NCBI GenBank assembly: GCA_002715405.1
Contig: PAZD01000027.1
Coordinates: 1-14,964 of the forward strand
DNA from: Acidimicrobiaceae bacterium
GTDB taxonomy: Bacteria; Actinomycetota; Acidimicrobiia; Acidimicrobiales; UBA8592
DNA length: 14,964 nucleotides
Direction: 5' to 3'
Part shown: piece by piece, positions 1 to 6,607 of the stretch
Layout of the letters: every line of letters starts with the position of its first letter
Numbering within the stretch: the stretch's first letter is position 1
The notes under the pieces: generated by a model
What the model was told of the DNA's origin: nothing
Database searches by the model: none
The model's input: the letters and a program-made list of their open reading frames with translations, nothing else
Made by a program: the position numbers and the translations under genes

Positions 1-99
1 GAAGAAGAGGTAAAGGAAGAGGTAGAAGAAGAAGAGGTAAAGGAAGAGGAAACTGAATCATTTTTGAGTGGTATTGAAGATGCTGAGAATAAGAAATAA
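1..99 (+). CDS. C-terminal end of an acidic protein (partial)
   Basis: An open frame runs in from the left edge and ends at the TAA at 97-99. It encodes 32 residues. The first 18 are almost only Glu, Lys and Val in an EEEVKE-type repeat, followed by a less biased tail ending in ENKK. Such charged low-complexity tails are usually disordered. Nothing in this fragment identifies the protein. The frame stays open from base 1, and a short gap with a promoter-like element (106-113) separates it from the next gene, which supports a real gene end rather than a chance frame. Confidence 0.6.
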   Translation, partial: EEEVKEEVEEEEVKEEETESFLSGIEDAENKK

Positions 100-105
100 A
101 TTTGA

Positions 106-113
106 TATTTAAA
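106..113 (+). promoter_or_regulatory. TATTTAAA promoter-like element before the RNase H gene
   Basis: Exact TATTTAAA ending 23 bases before the ATG at 137. The same octamer occurs at similar distance before several other genes here, on both strands. Its promoter role is inferred. Confidence 0.45.
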
Positions 114-136
114 ATAATTGATAATAATTAAATATT

Positions 137-787
137 ATGACTCAGATATTTACCTTTGGTAAACATAAGAATGTTCCAATTAGTATTGTCTTTAAAAAAG
201 ATAAACAATATATTCAATGGTTATGTAATCAAAAGTGGTTTAAAGATAATCATAATGATCTATTCCATGGATGTCAAGCATTAATTAATAATTATCATCC
301 AATGATCAATAAAGATAAATTTATAATTTATACAGATGGATCATGTCCAAACAATGGGACTAATAAAGCAAGAGCATCGATTGGTATTCATTTTTCTGAG
401 AAAAATCCTATTAAACTGGGAGATGTAAGTAAAGAATTACATATATCAAATCCATCAAATAATGTGGCAGAATTAATGGCGATATATGAATCATTATTAC
501 TGGTAAAAAAGAATAATATAAATATTCCGATTCAATTATATACAGATTCAAGTTATTGTCGTTCAATATTACTTGAATGGTATGAAACTTGGATAAAAAC
601 CAATACTTTGAAAGATAAAAAAAATATTGATCTAATTAAAAAAACACATAGTATCTATAAGACAATCAAGGATATAAATATATTTTATGTAAAAGGTCAT
701 AGTAAAAACACAGATGAACATTCCCATGGAAATCGTATTGCGGATCGATTAGCAAGAAGTATTTTTAAAAATGTACCTATAGTTTAA
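137..787 (+). CDS. Ribonuclease HI with extra N-terminal domain
   Basis: A 216-residue protein. Residues about 60-210 form an RNase H fold that cleaves the RNA strand of RNA-DNA hybrids with two metal ions. The catalytic set is complete: D67 in YTDGS, E112 in AELMAIYE, D137 in YTDSSYC, H188 in VKGH and D203 in NRIADRLA. Residues about 4-50 form a separate small module beginning TFGKHKNVPI and containing YIQWLCNQKW. It resembles the short domain found at the C-terminus of exonuclease X-like proteins (DUF3820 type), by motif recall only. A role in primer removal or hybrid clearing during viral DNA replication is inferred. Its 3' end overlaps the 3' end of the opposite-strand gene by 11 bases, so the two genes converge. 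The ATG at 137 is preceded by a TATTTAAA element. Confidence 0.9.
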   Translation: MTQIFTFGKHKNVPISIVFKKDKQYIQWLCNQKWFKDNHNDLFHGCQALINNYHPMINKDKFIIYTDGSCPNNGTNKARASIGIHFSEKNPIKLGDVSKELHISNPSNNVAELMAIYESLLLVKKNNINIPIQLYTDSSYCRSILLEWYETWIKTNTLKDKKNIDLIKKTHSIYKTIKDINIFYVKGHSKNTDEHSHGNRIADRLARSIFKNVPIV

Positions 788-1004
788 GTGAATATTTACT
801 CATACTTAATAACCAAAAGACGGCAAAAATAATAAATGCTAAAATTAGATAACTGATAACATTATTATTCGGAATATTCCCTTTACTTTCTTGTAGAAAG
901 TCTAGATATTTTGATTGAATATTATCTTTTTCTTTATAAGGCGCAATGTTATCATTTGTAGATGGTAATTCTAATGGTTGAGATCCACAATTACATTGAC
1001 TCAT
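777..1004 (-). CDS. Small single-pass membrane protein, unknown function
   Basis: A 75-residue protein of no recognised family. The N-terminal half is polar, with two cysteines close together (C4 and C6) and Pro/Asn-rich stretches. Residues about 49-67 form one strongly hydrophobic helix, followed by a short basic tail (MSKYSLKL). There is no N-terminal signal peptide, so a tail-anchored protein with its N-terminus in the cytosol is the likely topology. Small proteins of this kind are common in the inner membrane of giant-virus particles, but that role is inference. The last bases overlap the end of the convergent RNase H gene. A weak TTTAA-containing match to the shared upstream element lies about 20 bases before its ATG. 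Confidence 0.7.
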   Translation of the reverse strand: MSQCNCGSQPLELPSTNDNIAPYKEKDNIQSKYLDFLQESKGNIPNNNVISYLILAFIIFAVFWLLSMSKYSLKL

Positions 1005-1026
1005 TTATATTATCCAATATATTTTT

Positions 1027-2559
1027 TTAAGCAATCATTACCGCCTTAATACTATTATTTGATTGATAATTAATTATATTAATATCTGATTCTTTAATAG
1101 TATCAATACTTGTTAGTTCATCATTAATTTCGATATTCGGAAAATTAAATGTCTTATTCATTAATTGTTCTTCGACTTGTTTATAGTGATTCGAGTAAAT
1201 ATGACAATCACCTAAGATATGATGTAAAAATCTTGGTTTTTTATTTGTTACTTTACCTATAATATGTAATAAGAATGAGTAAGAAGCGATATTAAAAGGA
1301 ACACCTAAAAACATATCTCCAGATCTTTGATATAGTTGTCCATCGATAAATTCTCCATCAACATAGATTTGAAAAAGAATATGACAAGGTGGTAGTGCCA
1401 TTTTATTTAAATCTGGAGGATTCCATGAAGATAGTATAATCCTTCGACTCATAGGATCTGTTTTAATTAGATTAATCATATATTTTATCTGATCAACACC
1501 TTTTTTCCCTTCTTTAACACCATATTCCCCTCCAAAATTTCTCCATTGCCATCCATAGATCGGACCTAATTCACCTTCTTCGTATGTAAGGCCGCGACTT
1601 TCCATATATTCTTTGGATGAATTTTCATCCCAAATGTGAACATTTTTTTCTTGGAGTTCTTTATTATTTGTCGAGCCATTGATAAACCATAGTAATTCCC
1701 GTAGGATGGTTTTCCATCCCATTTTTTTACTTGTGAGCAATGGAAAACCTTTGATTAAATTAAATGTCATCTTTTCTCCAAAGGAGGATTTGACGATTGA
1801 ATTTCGTGTATTTCTTTCTGTACCTTGAGAATATACTTTATTCAATAGACGTAAGTACTGGAGTTCGCATTGATTGATAGATTTTTTTTTTTGATGAATA
1901 AAAAATATATAATTTAGTTCTTTCTTTTTTCTTTTTTTATTTTCCCCTTCAACTTTATGATAAACATCTACATTACTTTTAGATTTTTTATAATATGTAA
2001 TTTCATAATTATTCTTATCAATTAAGAGATTACATTTTGTAACTTTATCATTTTCGCATATAGAAAAGCAATCATCACAATTCTCTATATTTATTATACA
2101 TTTTGTTTCATAAATTGTATCAACTATACCTTCTTGATAGGCTTCTTCATATAATCTTGAACCTCCAATAATAAAAATATTAGGATCTTCCACTAAATAA
2201 CTATGACTACCAAACATAGTGACTTCTTCCCTGAAGCCATCTCCAGCTACCTTCCCCTGAGACCTTGATGTAAAGAAATAATCAATCATTTCTTGATAAG
2301 AACGAAAGACTTGATCTGGACATTCTTCGCCTTCGTATTCTAAAAATTCATCATAATGTTCATTTGTAATTACGATATTATAACGATCTTTTAATGGTTT
2401 TATAGGTAAGCTTTTCCATGTATTATATCCCATTACAACGATATGACCAGTTGTAATCTTCTTAAACCATTCGAGGTCTTCTTTAATATGAAATAATAAT
2501 TCATTATTGATACCAATAATATTATCTTGCGTCCGATTCAAAATTATATTTAACAACAT
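1027..2559 (-). CDS. DHFR-TS: Bifunctional dihydrofolate reductase-thymidylate synthase
   Basis: A 510-residue fusion that makes dTMP and regenerates tetrahydrofolate. The DHFR domain is at about 1-200: the substrate acid is D28 in HIKEDLEWFK, followed by MGYNTWKS (43-50), and the nucleotide-binding IIGGSRLYEEA starts at 130. A lysine-rich linker covers about 200-228. The TS domain is at about 229-510: LGPIYGWQWRNFG (331-343), catalytic C392 in LPPCHILFQ, and QRSGDMFLGVPFNIASYS (411-428), ending in KAVMIA. The fused form is typical of protists and plants and also occurs in mimivirus-like viruses. Two oddities stand out. In the phosphate-binding loop the usual RTGTGT is replaced by R252-NSIVK. 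DHFR residues about 97-125 form an insert before IIGG whose DNA (about 2221-2270) is roughly 54% G+C in a very A+T-rich genome. All key residues remain, so an active enzyme is expected. Confidence 0.95.
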   Translation of the reverse strand: MLLNIILNRTQDNIIGINNELLFHIKEDLEWFKKITTGHIVVMGYNTWKSLPIKPLKDRYNIVITNEHYDEFLEYEGEECPDQVFRSYQEMIDYFFTSRSQGKVAGDGFREEVTMFGSHSYLVEDPNIFIIGGSRLYEEAYQEGIVDTIYETKCIINIENCDDCFSICENDKVTKCNLLIDKNNYEITYYKKSKSNVDVYHKVEGENKKRKKKELNYIFFIHQKKKSINQCELQYLRLLNKVYSQGTERNTRNSIVKSSFGEKMTFNLIKGFPLLTSKKMGWKTILRELLWFINGSTNNKELQEKNVHIWDENSSKEYMESRGLTYEEGELGPIYGWQWRNFGGEYGVKEGKKGVDQIKYMINLIKTDPMSRRIILSSWNPPDLNKMALPPCHILFQIYVDGEFIDGQLYQRSGDMFLGVPFNIASYSFLLHIIGKVTNKKPRFLHHILGDCHIYSNHYKQVEEQLMNKTFNFPNIEINDELTSIDTIKESDINIINYQSNNSIKAVMIA

Positions 2560-2582
2560 TTAATTTACTATCTAGATATACT

Positions 2583-2590
2583 TTTAAATG
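2583..2590 (-). promoter_or_regulatory. Near match to the TATTTAAA element before DHFR-TS
   Basis: Reads CATTTAAA on the minus strand, with 23 bases between it and the DHFR-TS ATG. It has one mismatch to the octamer found exactly at seven other genes. Confidence 0.3.
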
Positions 2591-2594
2591 GAAA

Positions 2595-3209
2595 TTATTC
2601 ATTTTTTTCTTTATCATCATTACTATCATCATCATTACTATCATCATCATTACTATCATCATCATTAGTATCATCATTATTGGTTTGATCATTATTGGTT
2701 TGATCATTATTGGTTTGATCATTATAGTTACAATAATCATCATTAGAATGAGATGATTTTATTAATTTGTCTATAAAGGTGTTATTTTCATTGTATATAT
2801 TTTTGATATAACGATTAAAGAGGTAGATATTCTTGAAGCATGTGAAGAATGGACTTCCATAGTATAGATATTCTTTAATACTATCTAATTTACGATCGAT
2901 ATCTTCAATGATTGGTTTAAAGTTATCTGTTCCGAGGAGTTTGTTACATTGATTATTATCATACATGGAATCGATTGCTTGATCAATTTTGGATAGAATA
3001 TCATATTGATAAATATTTTGATAATCAGTTAAGAAGAGAAGTTGATTGAATGTAAAATAGATTGCATATTCAATTTCGGTGGTATTTTCTATTTGTACAT
3101 AATCATCTTGAAGATTGATTGATCCATTGTTCGCAATAAGGTTATCATCTTTATCTAGGTTAAAGAGGATATCAAGATTCTTTTGAGCTTTTTTATTTAA
3201 TGAATTCAT
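2595..3209 (-). CDS. Unknown protein with acidic Asn/Asp repeat tail
   Basis: A 204-residue protein not recognised as a member of any family. Residues 1-160 look folded and mostly helical, with several Tyr/Phe-rich segments (for example YAIYFTFNQLLFL at 48-60 and FFTCFKNIYLFNRYI at 121-135). None is a clean membrane span. From about residue 163 the protein is a tandem array of five-residue units, first NDQTN-like and then DDDSN-like, followed by DKEKNE. This tail is highly acidic and surely disordered. The array is encoded by seven in-frame 15-bp DNA repeats, so the tail length may vary between isolates. A TATTTAAA element lies 26 bases upstream of the ATG. The gene is in line with DHFR-TS, with a 35-base gap. 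Confidence 0.75.
   Translation of the reverse strand: MNSLNKKAQKNLDILFNLDKDDNLIANNGSINLQDDYVQIENTTEIEYAIYFTFNQLLFLTDYQNIYQYDILSKIDQAIDSMYDNNQCNKLLGTDNFKPIIEDIDRKLDSIKEYLYYGSPFFTCFKNIYLFNRYIKNIYNENNTFIDKLIKSSHSNDDYCNYNDQTNNDQTNNDQTNNDDTNDDDSNDDDSNDDDSNDDKEKNE
2622..2726. repeat. 15-bp tandem repeat, seven units
   Basis: Plus-strand units are actatcatcatcatt three times (2622-2666), agtatcatcattatt once (2667-2681), and ggtttgatcattatt twice plus one copy ending in a (2682-2726). All are exactly 15 bp, so the array stays in frame and encodes the Asn/Asp-rich tail of the minus-strand gene. The two sub-arrays are each nearly perfect, which suggests separate recent duplication by replication slippage. 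Confidence 0.9.
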
Positions 3210-3235
3210 TTATTAAATGAATAGATTATTTTTTG

Positions 3236-3243
3236 TTTAAATA
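3236..3243 (-). promoter_or_regulatory. TATTTAAA promoter-like element before the repeat-tail gene
   Basis: Exact TATTTAAA on the minus strand, with 26 bases to the ATG at 3209. It is followed (minus strand) by an A/T-rich run. Confidence 0.45.
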
Positions 3244-3282
3244 CTTTGTTATATATATATAATTGTATTAGAAAAAGAGAGA

Positions 3283-3567
3283 TTAACCTCTGAATAGACC
3301 ATTCTTAGAGTAGAATAGAGGTTCAAAGATGTATTGAATTGATAAACCGAGTAATACGGAGAATACTAATGAGTGGAACATAACGAGATTGTTCCCTTCG
3401 AGGTTGAATGAGACACCAATTGCTTTACCTACTTTTTTCATTAGATCAGCGACATAGTTAAATACTTGATCATTTGCTAAAAGATAGAATAAGACACCTC
3501 CAACGAGGGAAACTTGAACAATTTTTTCGTTAAATAGATCCGAAACACTTTCAACAACTCTTGACAT
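3283..3567 (-). CDS. Small two-helix membrane protein, unknown function
   Basis: A 94-residue protein with two hydrophobic stretches, about 15-31 (QVSLVGGVLFYLLA) and about 62-81 (VMFHSLVFSVLLGLSIQYIF). They are separated by a basic loop (KKVGKAIGVSF) and followed by a short tail ending LFRG. No catalytic motif or family signature was recognised. The G+C content at third codon positions is somewhat higher than in the neighbouring unknown gene, which can go with strong expression, but that is only a hint. A structural role in the virion membrane is a reasonable guess from its size and topology and from the gene set around it. The upstream region has TATTTAAT about 35 bases before the ATG, a weak match to the shared element. 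Confidence 0.7.
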   Translation of the reverse strand: MSRVVESVSDLFNEKIVQVSLVGGVLFYLLANDQVFNYVADLMKKVGKAIGVSFNLEGNNLVMFHSLVFSVLLGLSIQYIFEPLFYSKNGLFRG

Positions 3568-3598
3568 TTTATACTTTATGTTTAGAAAAAAAATATAA

Positions 3599-4690
3599 TT
3601 AAATTAAATAATTCTTATGGATGTATAAATTTTCTATTTTCAGATAGTTATTTTTTTTTAATATTGAATCCATTTGTTCAATATTTTTATCAGATTCAAA
3701 AACGATACAATTAAATTGTTTTTTTGAGAAAATTGTCCAGATTGGAAATTTAGTATTGATAAAACAGAGGTCATAGTTTTGTTCTTTTTCTTGAATTAAT
3801 TTGGATAATTCTTTTTCTTTTTTTTTATCATATTTGATTGTTGTTATTTCCCAAAGATTATTTTTTAGATGGGGGACTATTTCAGAATGAATACTTAATA
3901 CTTGAATTTTTTGATTAAAGAATAGATCATTAATTTGATATTTTAGTGGATGATCATTAATTGTAATTGAATTTAGAATATCGGGTATATTGATTTTCAT
4001 ATTTTCAAGTGTAATTTTAACAGGTTGATATTCATTCATATTACGAATACTTAATAATTTGATTGTATCATAATAATTTTCCATAACACGATCAATACCT
4101 TTATTATAATAGAATGAAACTGCTTCTGATTTTATATCTTCCCATTTGAATCCACTTTTTTCCCAGAATTGTTTAGTATGGAAGAGGGTCGATTCATATC
4201 CTGCGATATTATTTTCTGTTTTATAGAGTTCTTTTCCATAGATATCATAACATAACATTTTCTTACAATAAATACATTCTAGACGATTTTCTTTTAAAAA
4301 CCTTAATTTTCTTTGAATACATTTCGGTTGATAGAGAGTATCGATATCAAGATGAAATATATAATCATGACTTGATAATCCAACAGCATAGTCTCTTTTG
4401 AATCCATTTGGTAGTATTTTCATTTTATGGAAATAATTCCATATAGATTTATCATCATCTTTAGGAAAAGTAATTTTATCTAGGTATTCATCTGATGATA
4501 GATGGATATAAAGGATATTTTCATGAACTGGTATTTTTTCCGTATAATTATTTTTTGAGTCATCAACGATGATCCATTCAAGTTTATGTTTTGGATAGTC
4601 TAGTGTATCCCAGTGGTGTTGTAGGAGAGGGAAAAAATCGGTTGAATCATGTAGAATAGTGATTAATGATACATTTGGATCATCTGACAT
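3599..4690 (-). CDS. GT-A fold glycosyltransferase (family 2-like)
   Basis: A 363-residue protein. The N-terminal 220 residues show a nucleotide-sugar transferase of GT-A fold: a first strand VSLITILHDS (7-16), then the nucleotide-binding EWIIVDDS (38-45), KRDYAVGLSSHDYIFHLD leading into the metal-binding D115-I-D117 motif, and an acceptor-side region with CKKMLCYDI. It should move a sugar from a nucleotide-activated donor to a glycan or protein; donor and acceptor cannot be read from the sequence. The last 120 residues are a separate region that ends in an alternating strand-helix pattern (CFINTKFP, FNCIVFES, NNYLKIENLYI). This recalls the end of a Rossmann-like domain, possibly a degenerate methyltransferase (inference). 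Giant viruses often encode their own glycosylation enzymes for virion surface glycans. No signal peptide or membrane span is seen. Confidence 0.8.
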   Translation of the reverse strand: MSDDPNVSLITILHDSTDFFPLLQHHWDTLDYPKHKLEWIIVDDSKNNYTEKIPVHENILYIHLSSDEYLDKITFPKDDDKSIWNYFHKMKILPNGFKRDYAVGLSSHDYIFHLDIDTLYQPKCIQRKLRFLKENRLECIYCKKMLCYDIYGKELYKTENNIAGYESTLFHTKQFWEKSGFKWEDIKSEAVSFYYNKGIDRVMENYYDTIKLLSIRNMNEYQPVKITLENMKINIPDILNSITINDHPLKYQINDLFFNQKIQVLSIHSEIVPHLKNNLWEITTIKYDKKKEKELSKLIQEKEQNYDLCFINTKFPIWTIFSKKQFNCIVFESDKNIEQMDSILKKNNYLKIENLYIHKNYLI

Positions 4691-4713
4691 TTATAAGAAA
4701 GGATACTTTATTT

Positions 4714-4721
4714 TTTAAATA
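4714..4721 (-). promoter_or_regulatory. TATTTAAA promoter-like element before the glycosyltransferase
   Basis: Exact TATTTAAA on the minus strand, with 23 bases to the ATG at 4690. It overlaps the stop codon of the upstream dioxygenase gene (4715-4717). Confidence 0.45.
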
Positions 4722-5875
4722 ATAATTTTTTTGGACGTTGATTTATTGAGGAATTCGGCTGGTATTTCATCTGGACATTTTGCTATTTTTTCTCTTAGAT
4801 AGCATACGAATGTTAATCTGGTATATTTATTATAGATGCCTACAGTGCCAACTTCTGGATTATCTTTGAAAGCAGGATCTAGTTTTTCATTATATTTTCT
4901 ATCTTCATTTGTTTCATGGATCGGAGTATTTGAATGCCATTGGTGAACATCCATAGCTAAGAAGTCACCATTTCGAACGTCAACTGCGACACCAAATTGA
5001 GGGAATATGGTATATCCTCCATGATATTTACCTCTTTCAATAACAGTGAGGTTACCAAATCCATCTTTATAATCACCCGCATCTCGATGTAGAGCTGTTC
5101 TAAAATTACGATTAATAGTGATTGTTGAAAAGGCTGTTTCTGGTATTTTGAGATGAGGTTTTTTGTTTGCTTGATCGAGTTGTTTTTGGTAACCATCTGG
5201 AATTAGTTTTTGGAACATTTGATCAATTCTTTGGATGAAGGGTAATCCTTCTTTATATTTATCATAATTTGTCCTTGTGAAGTGAGTTAATCGACAGGGT
5301 AATTTACAAAAGTTACTTGATTCTTCATAGAATCCAATTGGATTAGATGCAACTTGATTATTGACTTTCATTCTTGAGAAACCTCCTTGATTTTTGATGA
5401 TTAGAAAGATAAGATCATTTTTTTGATTGAAAGTATTGTCTGAATATTTTAGATTTAGATCAATTACTTTGAGTTGTAGTTCTTCAAGTGACAATTTCTC
5501 AAGATTATCTTTCATGATATTTCCTTCAGGTGTAAGATATCCTGTAGACCATTTATTTGTATTAACAATTGTCCTTTTTTTCCAATATGTACCATTAGTA
5601 TCAATTGGACCTGCCGATGCCCCTCTACCACGACTTGGTTTTGCGAGATCTTTGTATGATTTCCAACCTGTCCTGATTAATGAATTTTTGATTGAATTTT
5701 TCCGATATTTTAATAAAAGTTTTTCAGAACCATCATCATCTATATAGTAAACATCTACATTAAAATCAATTAGAGGATGTTTCATATAGGATTCATCGAT
5801 CCATTTACCTTCTAAATTTGAAGTTTCTTCATCTGTGAGATATTTTTGAACAATTATTTTCCTTGGTCTTCCCAT
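4715..5875 (-). CDS. TET/JBP-family 2-oxoglutarate/Fe(II) dioxygenase
   Basis: A 386-residue protein. Its C-terminal half carries the TET/JBP core: AFSTITINRNFRTALHRDAGD with iron ligands H263 and D265, GFGNLTVIE, GGYTIFPQFGVAVDVRNGD (286-304), the distal histidine most likely H314 in DVHQWHSN, and R353 in YTRLTFVCY as probable 2-oxoglutarate ligand. This family oxidises the methyl group of thymine or 5-methylcytosine in DNA; which base is used here is unknown. Upstream features are an AT-hook-like GRPRK at residues 2-6 and RGRGASAGP with YWKKR (82-101), which recurs in viral members. Residues about 124-162 (LEKLSLEELQLKVIDL to LIFLII) resemble a SAP DNA-binding helix pair inserted within the enzyme region. 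The DNA-binding parts support a DNA substrate. A role in viral DNA base modification is inferred. Confidence 0.8.
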   Translation of the reverse strand: MGRPRKIIVQKYLTDEETSNLEGKWIDESYMKHPLIDFNVDVYYIDDDGSEKLLLKYRKNSIKNSLIRTGWKSYKDLAKPSRGRGASAGPIDTNGTYWKKRTIVNTNKWSTGYLTPEGNIMKDNLEKLSLEELQLKVIDLNLKYSDNTFNQKNDLIFLIIKNQGGFSRMKVNNQVASNPIGFYEESSNFCKLPCRLTHFTRTNYDKYKEGLPFIQRIDQMFQKLIPDGYQKQLDQANKKPHLKIPETAFSTITINRNFRTALHRDAGDYKDGFGNLTVIERGKYHGGYTIFPQFGVAVDVRNGDFLAMDVHQWHSNTPIHETNEDRKYNEKLDPAFKDNPEVGTVGIYNKYTRLTFVCYLREKIAKCPDEIPAEFLNKSTSKKIII

Positions 5876-5876
5876 T

Positions 5877-5884
5877 TATTTAAA
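5877..5884 (+). promoter_or_regulatory. TATTTAAA promoter-like element before the 168-residue gene
   Basis: Exact TATTTAAA with 31 bases to the ATG at 5916. It lies in the 40-base gap between divergent genes. The opposite gene has no equally good match in that gap. Confidence 0.4.
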
Positions 5885-5915
5885 ATAAAGAAAAAAAATT
5901 TATATTAAACGATAA

Positions 5916-6422
5916 ATGATACAATTAAAAAAAGACATTTCCCAATTCGAAGAATCCTTCTTTAAAGAGGTATCAATTTTTAAGGAATCATCAAATACAT
6001 TCAATATAAATGATAATAATGATTCTAATTCAATCAACGAGTTAGTTACATATTGTTATAATGTATTGTTAGAGAATAATATCGTATGTAAAAAAGATGG
6101 TTGGATCGGTAGGATACATTATACTGAATTATTTGGTGAAAAGGTTATATCAAAAATATCTAATTATGAAATGAATAAGGTATTAAAGTGTGATGTATAT
6201 ACAATCGTAATATGGTTTCGTAAGGGTGAATATATTATCGGAGGAGATATATTAGTATATGAGAATACTGAAGGTCGTGGGAAGGAGAAGTATAAGAGTC
6301 AGATAGAACCTTATACACATTTATTGATTGATGGAGGTATTCATTTTAATATTGATACCTATGAAGGATATGGAGAATATGGATTTTTGGAGATTTCATT
6401 TAGAAAGAAGGAGAGGATGTGA
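5916..6422 (+). CDS. Unknown protein, possibly double-stranded beta-helix fold
   Basis: A 168-residue protein with no confident family. Residues about 1-50 are helical and polar, with an Asn/Asp/Ser-rich stretch at 28-40. Residues about 85-165 read like consecutive beta strands: VYTIVIWF (94-101), GGDILVYEN (109-117), PYTHLLIDGGIHFNIDTY (132-149) and FLEISF (157-162). The order GG-D-hydrophobic strand, P-x-hydrophobic strand, then a lone H143 resembles the second half of 2-oxoglutarate dioxygenases or cupins. However, there is no clear HxD motif and no terminal arginine in the last strand, so if the fold is right the protein is probably not a normal iron oxygenase. The gene sits between the dioxygenase and Erv1 genes, and ends 14 bases before the convergent Erv1 reading frame stops. 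Confidence 0.7.
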   Translation: MIQLKKDISQFEESFFKEVSIFKESSNTFNINDNNDSNSINELVTYCYNVLLENNIVCKKDGWIGRIHYTELFGEKVISKISNYEMNKVLKCDVYTIVIWFRKGEYIIGGDILVYENTEGRGKEKYKSQIEPYTHLLIDGGIHFNIDTYEGYGEYGFLEISFRKKERM

Positions 6423-6436
6423 ATTAATTGTAGGGT

Positions 6437-6607
6437 TTATTTTCTGAGATAGAGGAAGATACCGATGATTGTAAGAATAAGGACAACTATACATATTTTT
6501 ATTTTATTATCATTTAAGTTTAGGACATTATTTTGATTATATAATTTATCATAGATATCATAGACTTCTTGATAAGATAGTTTAGGTTTTGAATTATAGA
6601 TATTTAC
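6437..6607 (-). pseudogene. Out-of-frame C-terminal part of the Erv1-type oxidase
   Basis: This stretch continues the Erv1 gene in the -1 frame. Translated from GTA at 6605-6607 it gives 56 residues starting VNIYNSKPKLSYQEVYDIYD, followed by one hydrophobic helix (IKICIVVLILTIIGIFLYL) and a stop at 6437-6439. The normal Erv1 family sequence after the WLIDIHNK-type motif is VN..L.KP, so this is the missing end of the domain plus a C-terminal membrane anchor. Adding one base at about 6607 (AAGTA to AAGGTA on the minus strand) restores a 136-residue protein. The cause is either a sequencing or assembly error or a real recent mutation; the downstream frame is still intact, which favours an error or a very young event. 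Confidence 0.8.

Noticed and set aside
2622..2726. CRISPR-like array
   Set aside because: Units are contiguous 15-bp tandem copies without spacers and encode a protein tail in frame.
2522..2743. Open frame of Met/Ile repeats on the minus strand across the 15-bp array
   Set aside because: It is an out-of-frame reading of the tandem repeat in the 204-residue gene and has only low-complexity sequence.
3248..3268. Alternating TA tract between genes as a terminator or origin
   Set aside because: Short TA alternation is expected in such A+T-rich gaps. No stable hairpin with a G/C stem was seen here or at other gene ends.
5427..5747. 106-codon plus-strand open frame opposite the dioxygenase gene
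   Set aside because: It lies wholly antisense to conserved TET/JBP coding sequence, has no promoter-like element and no recognisable protein features.
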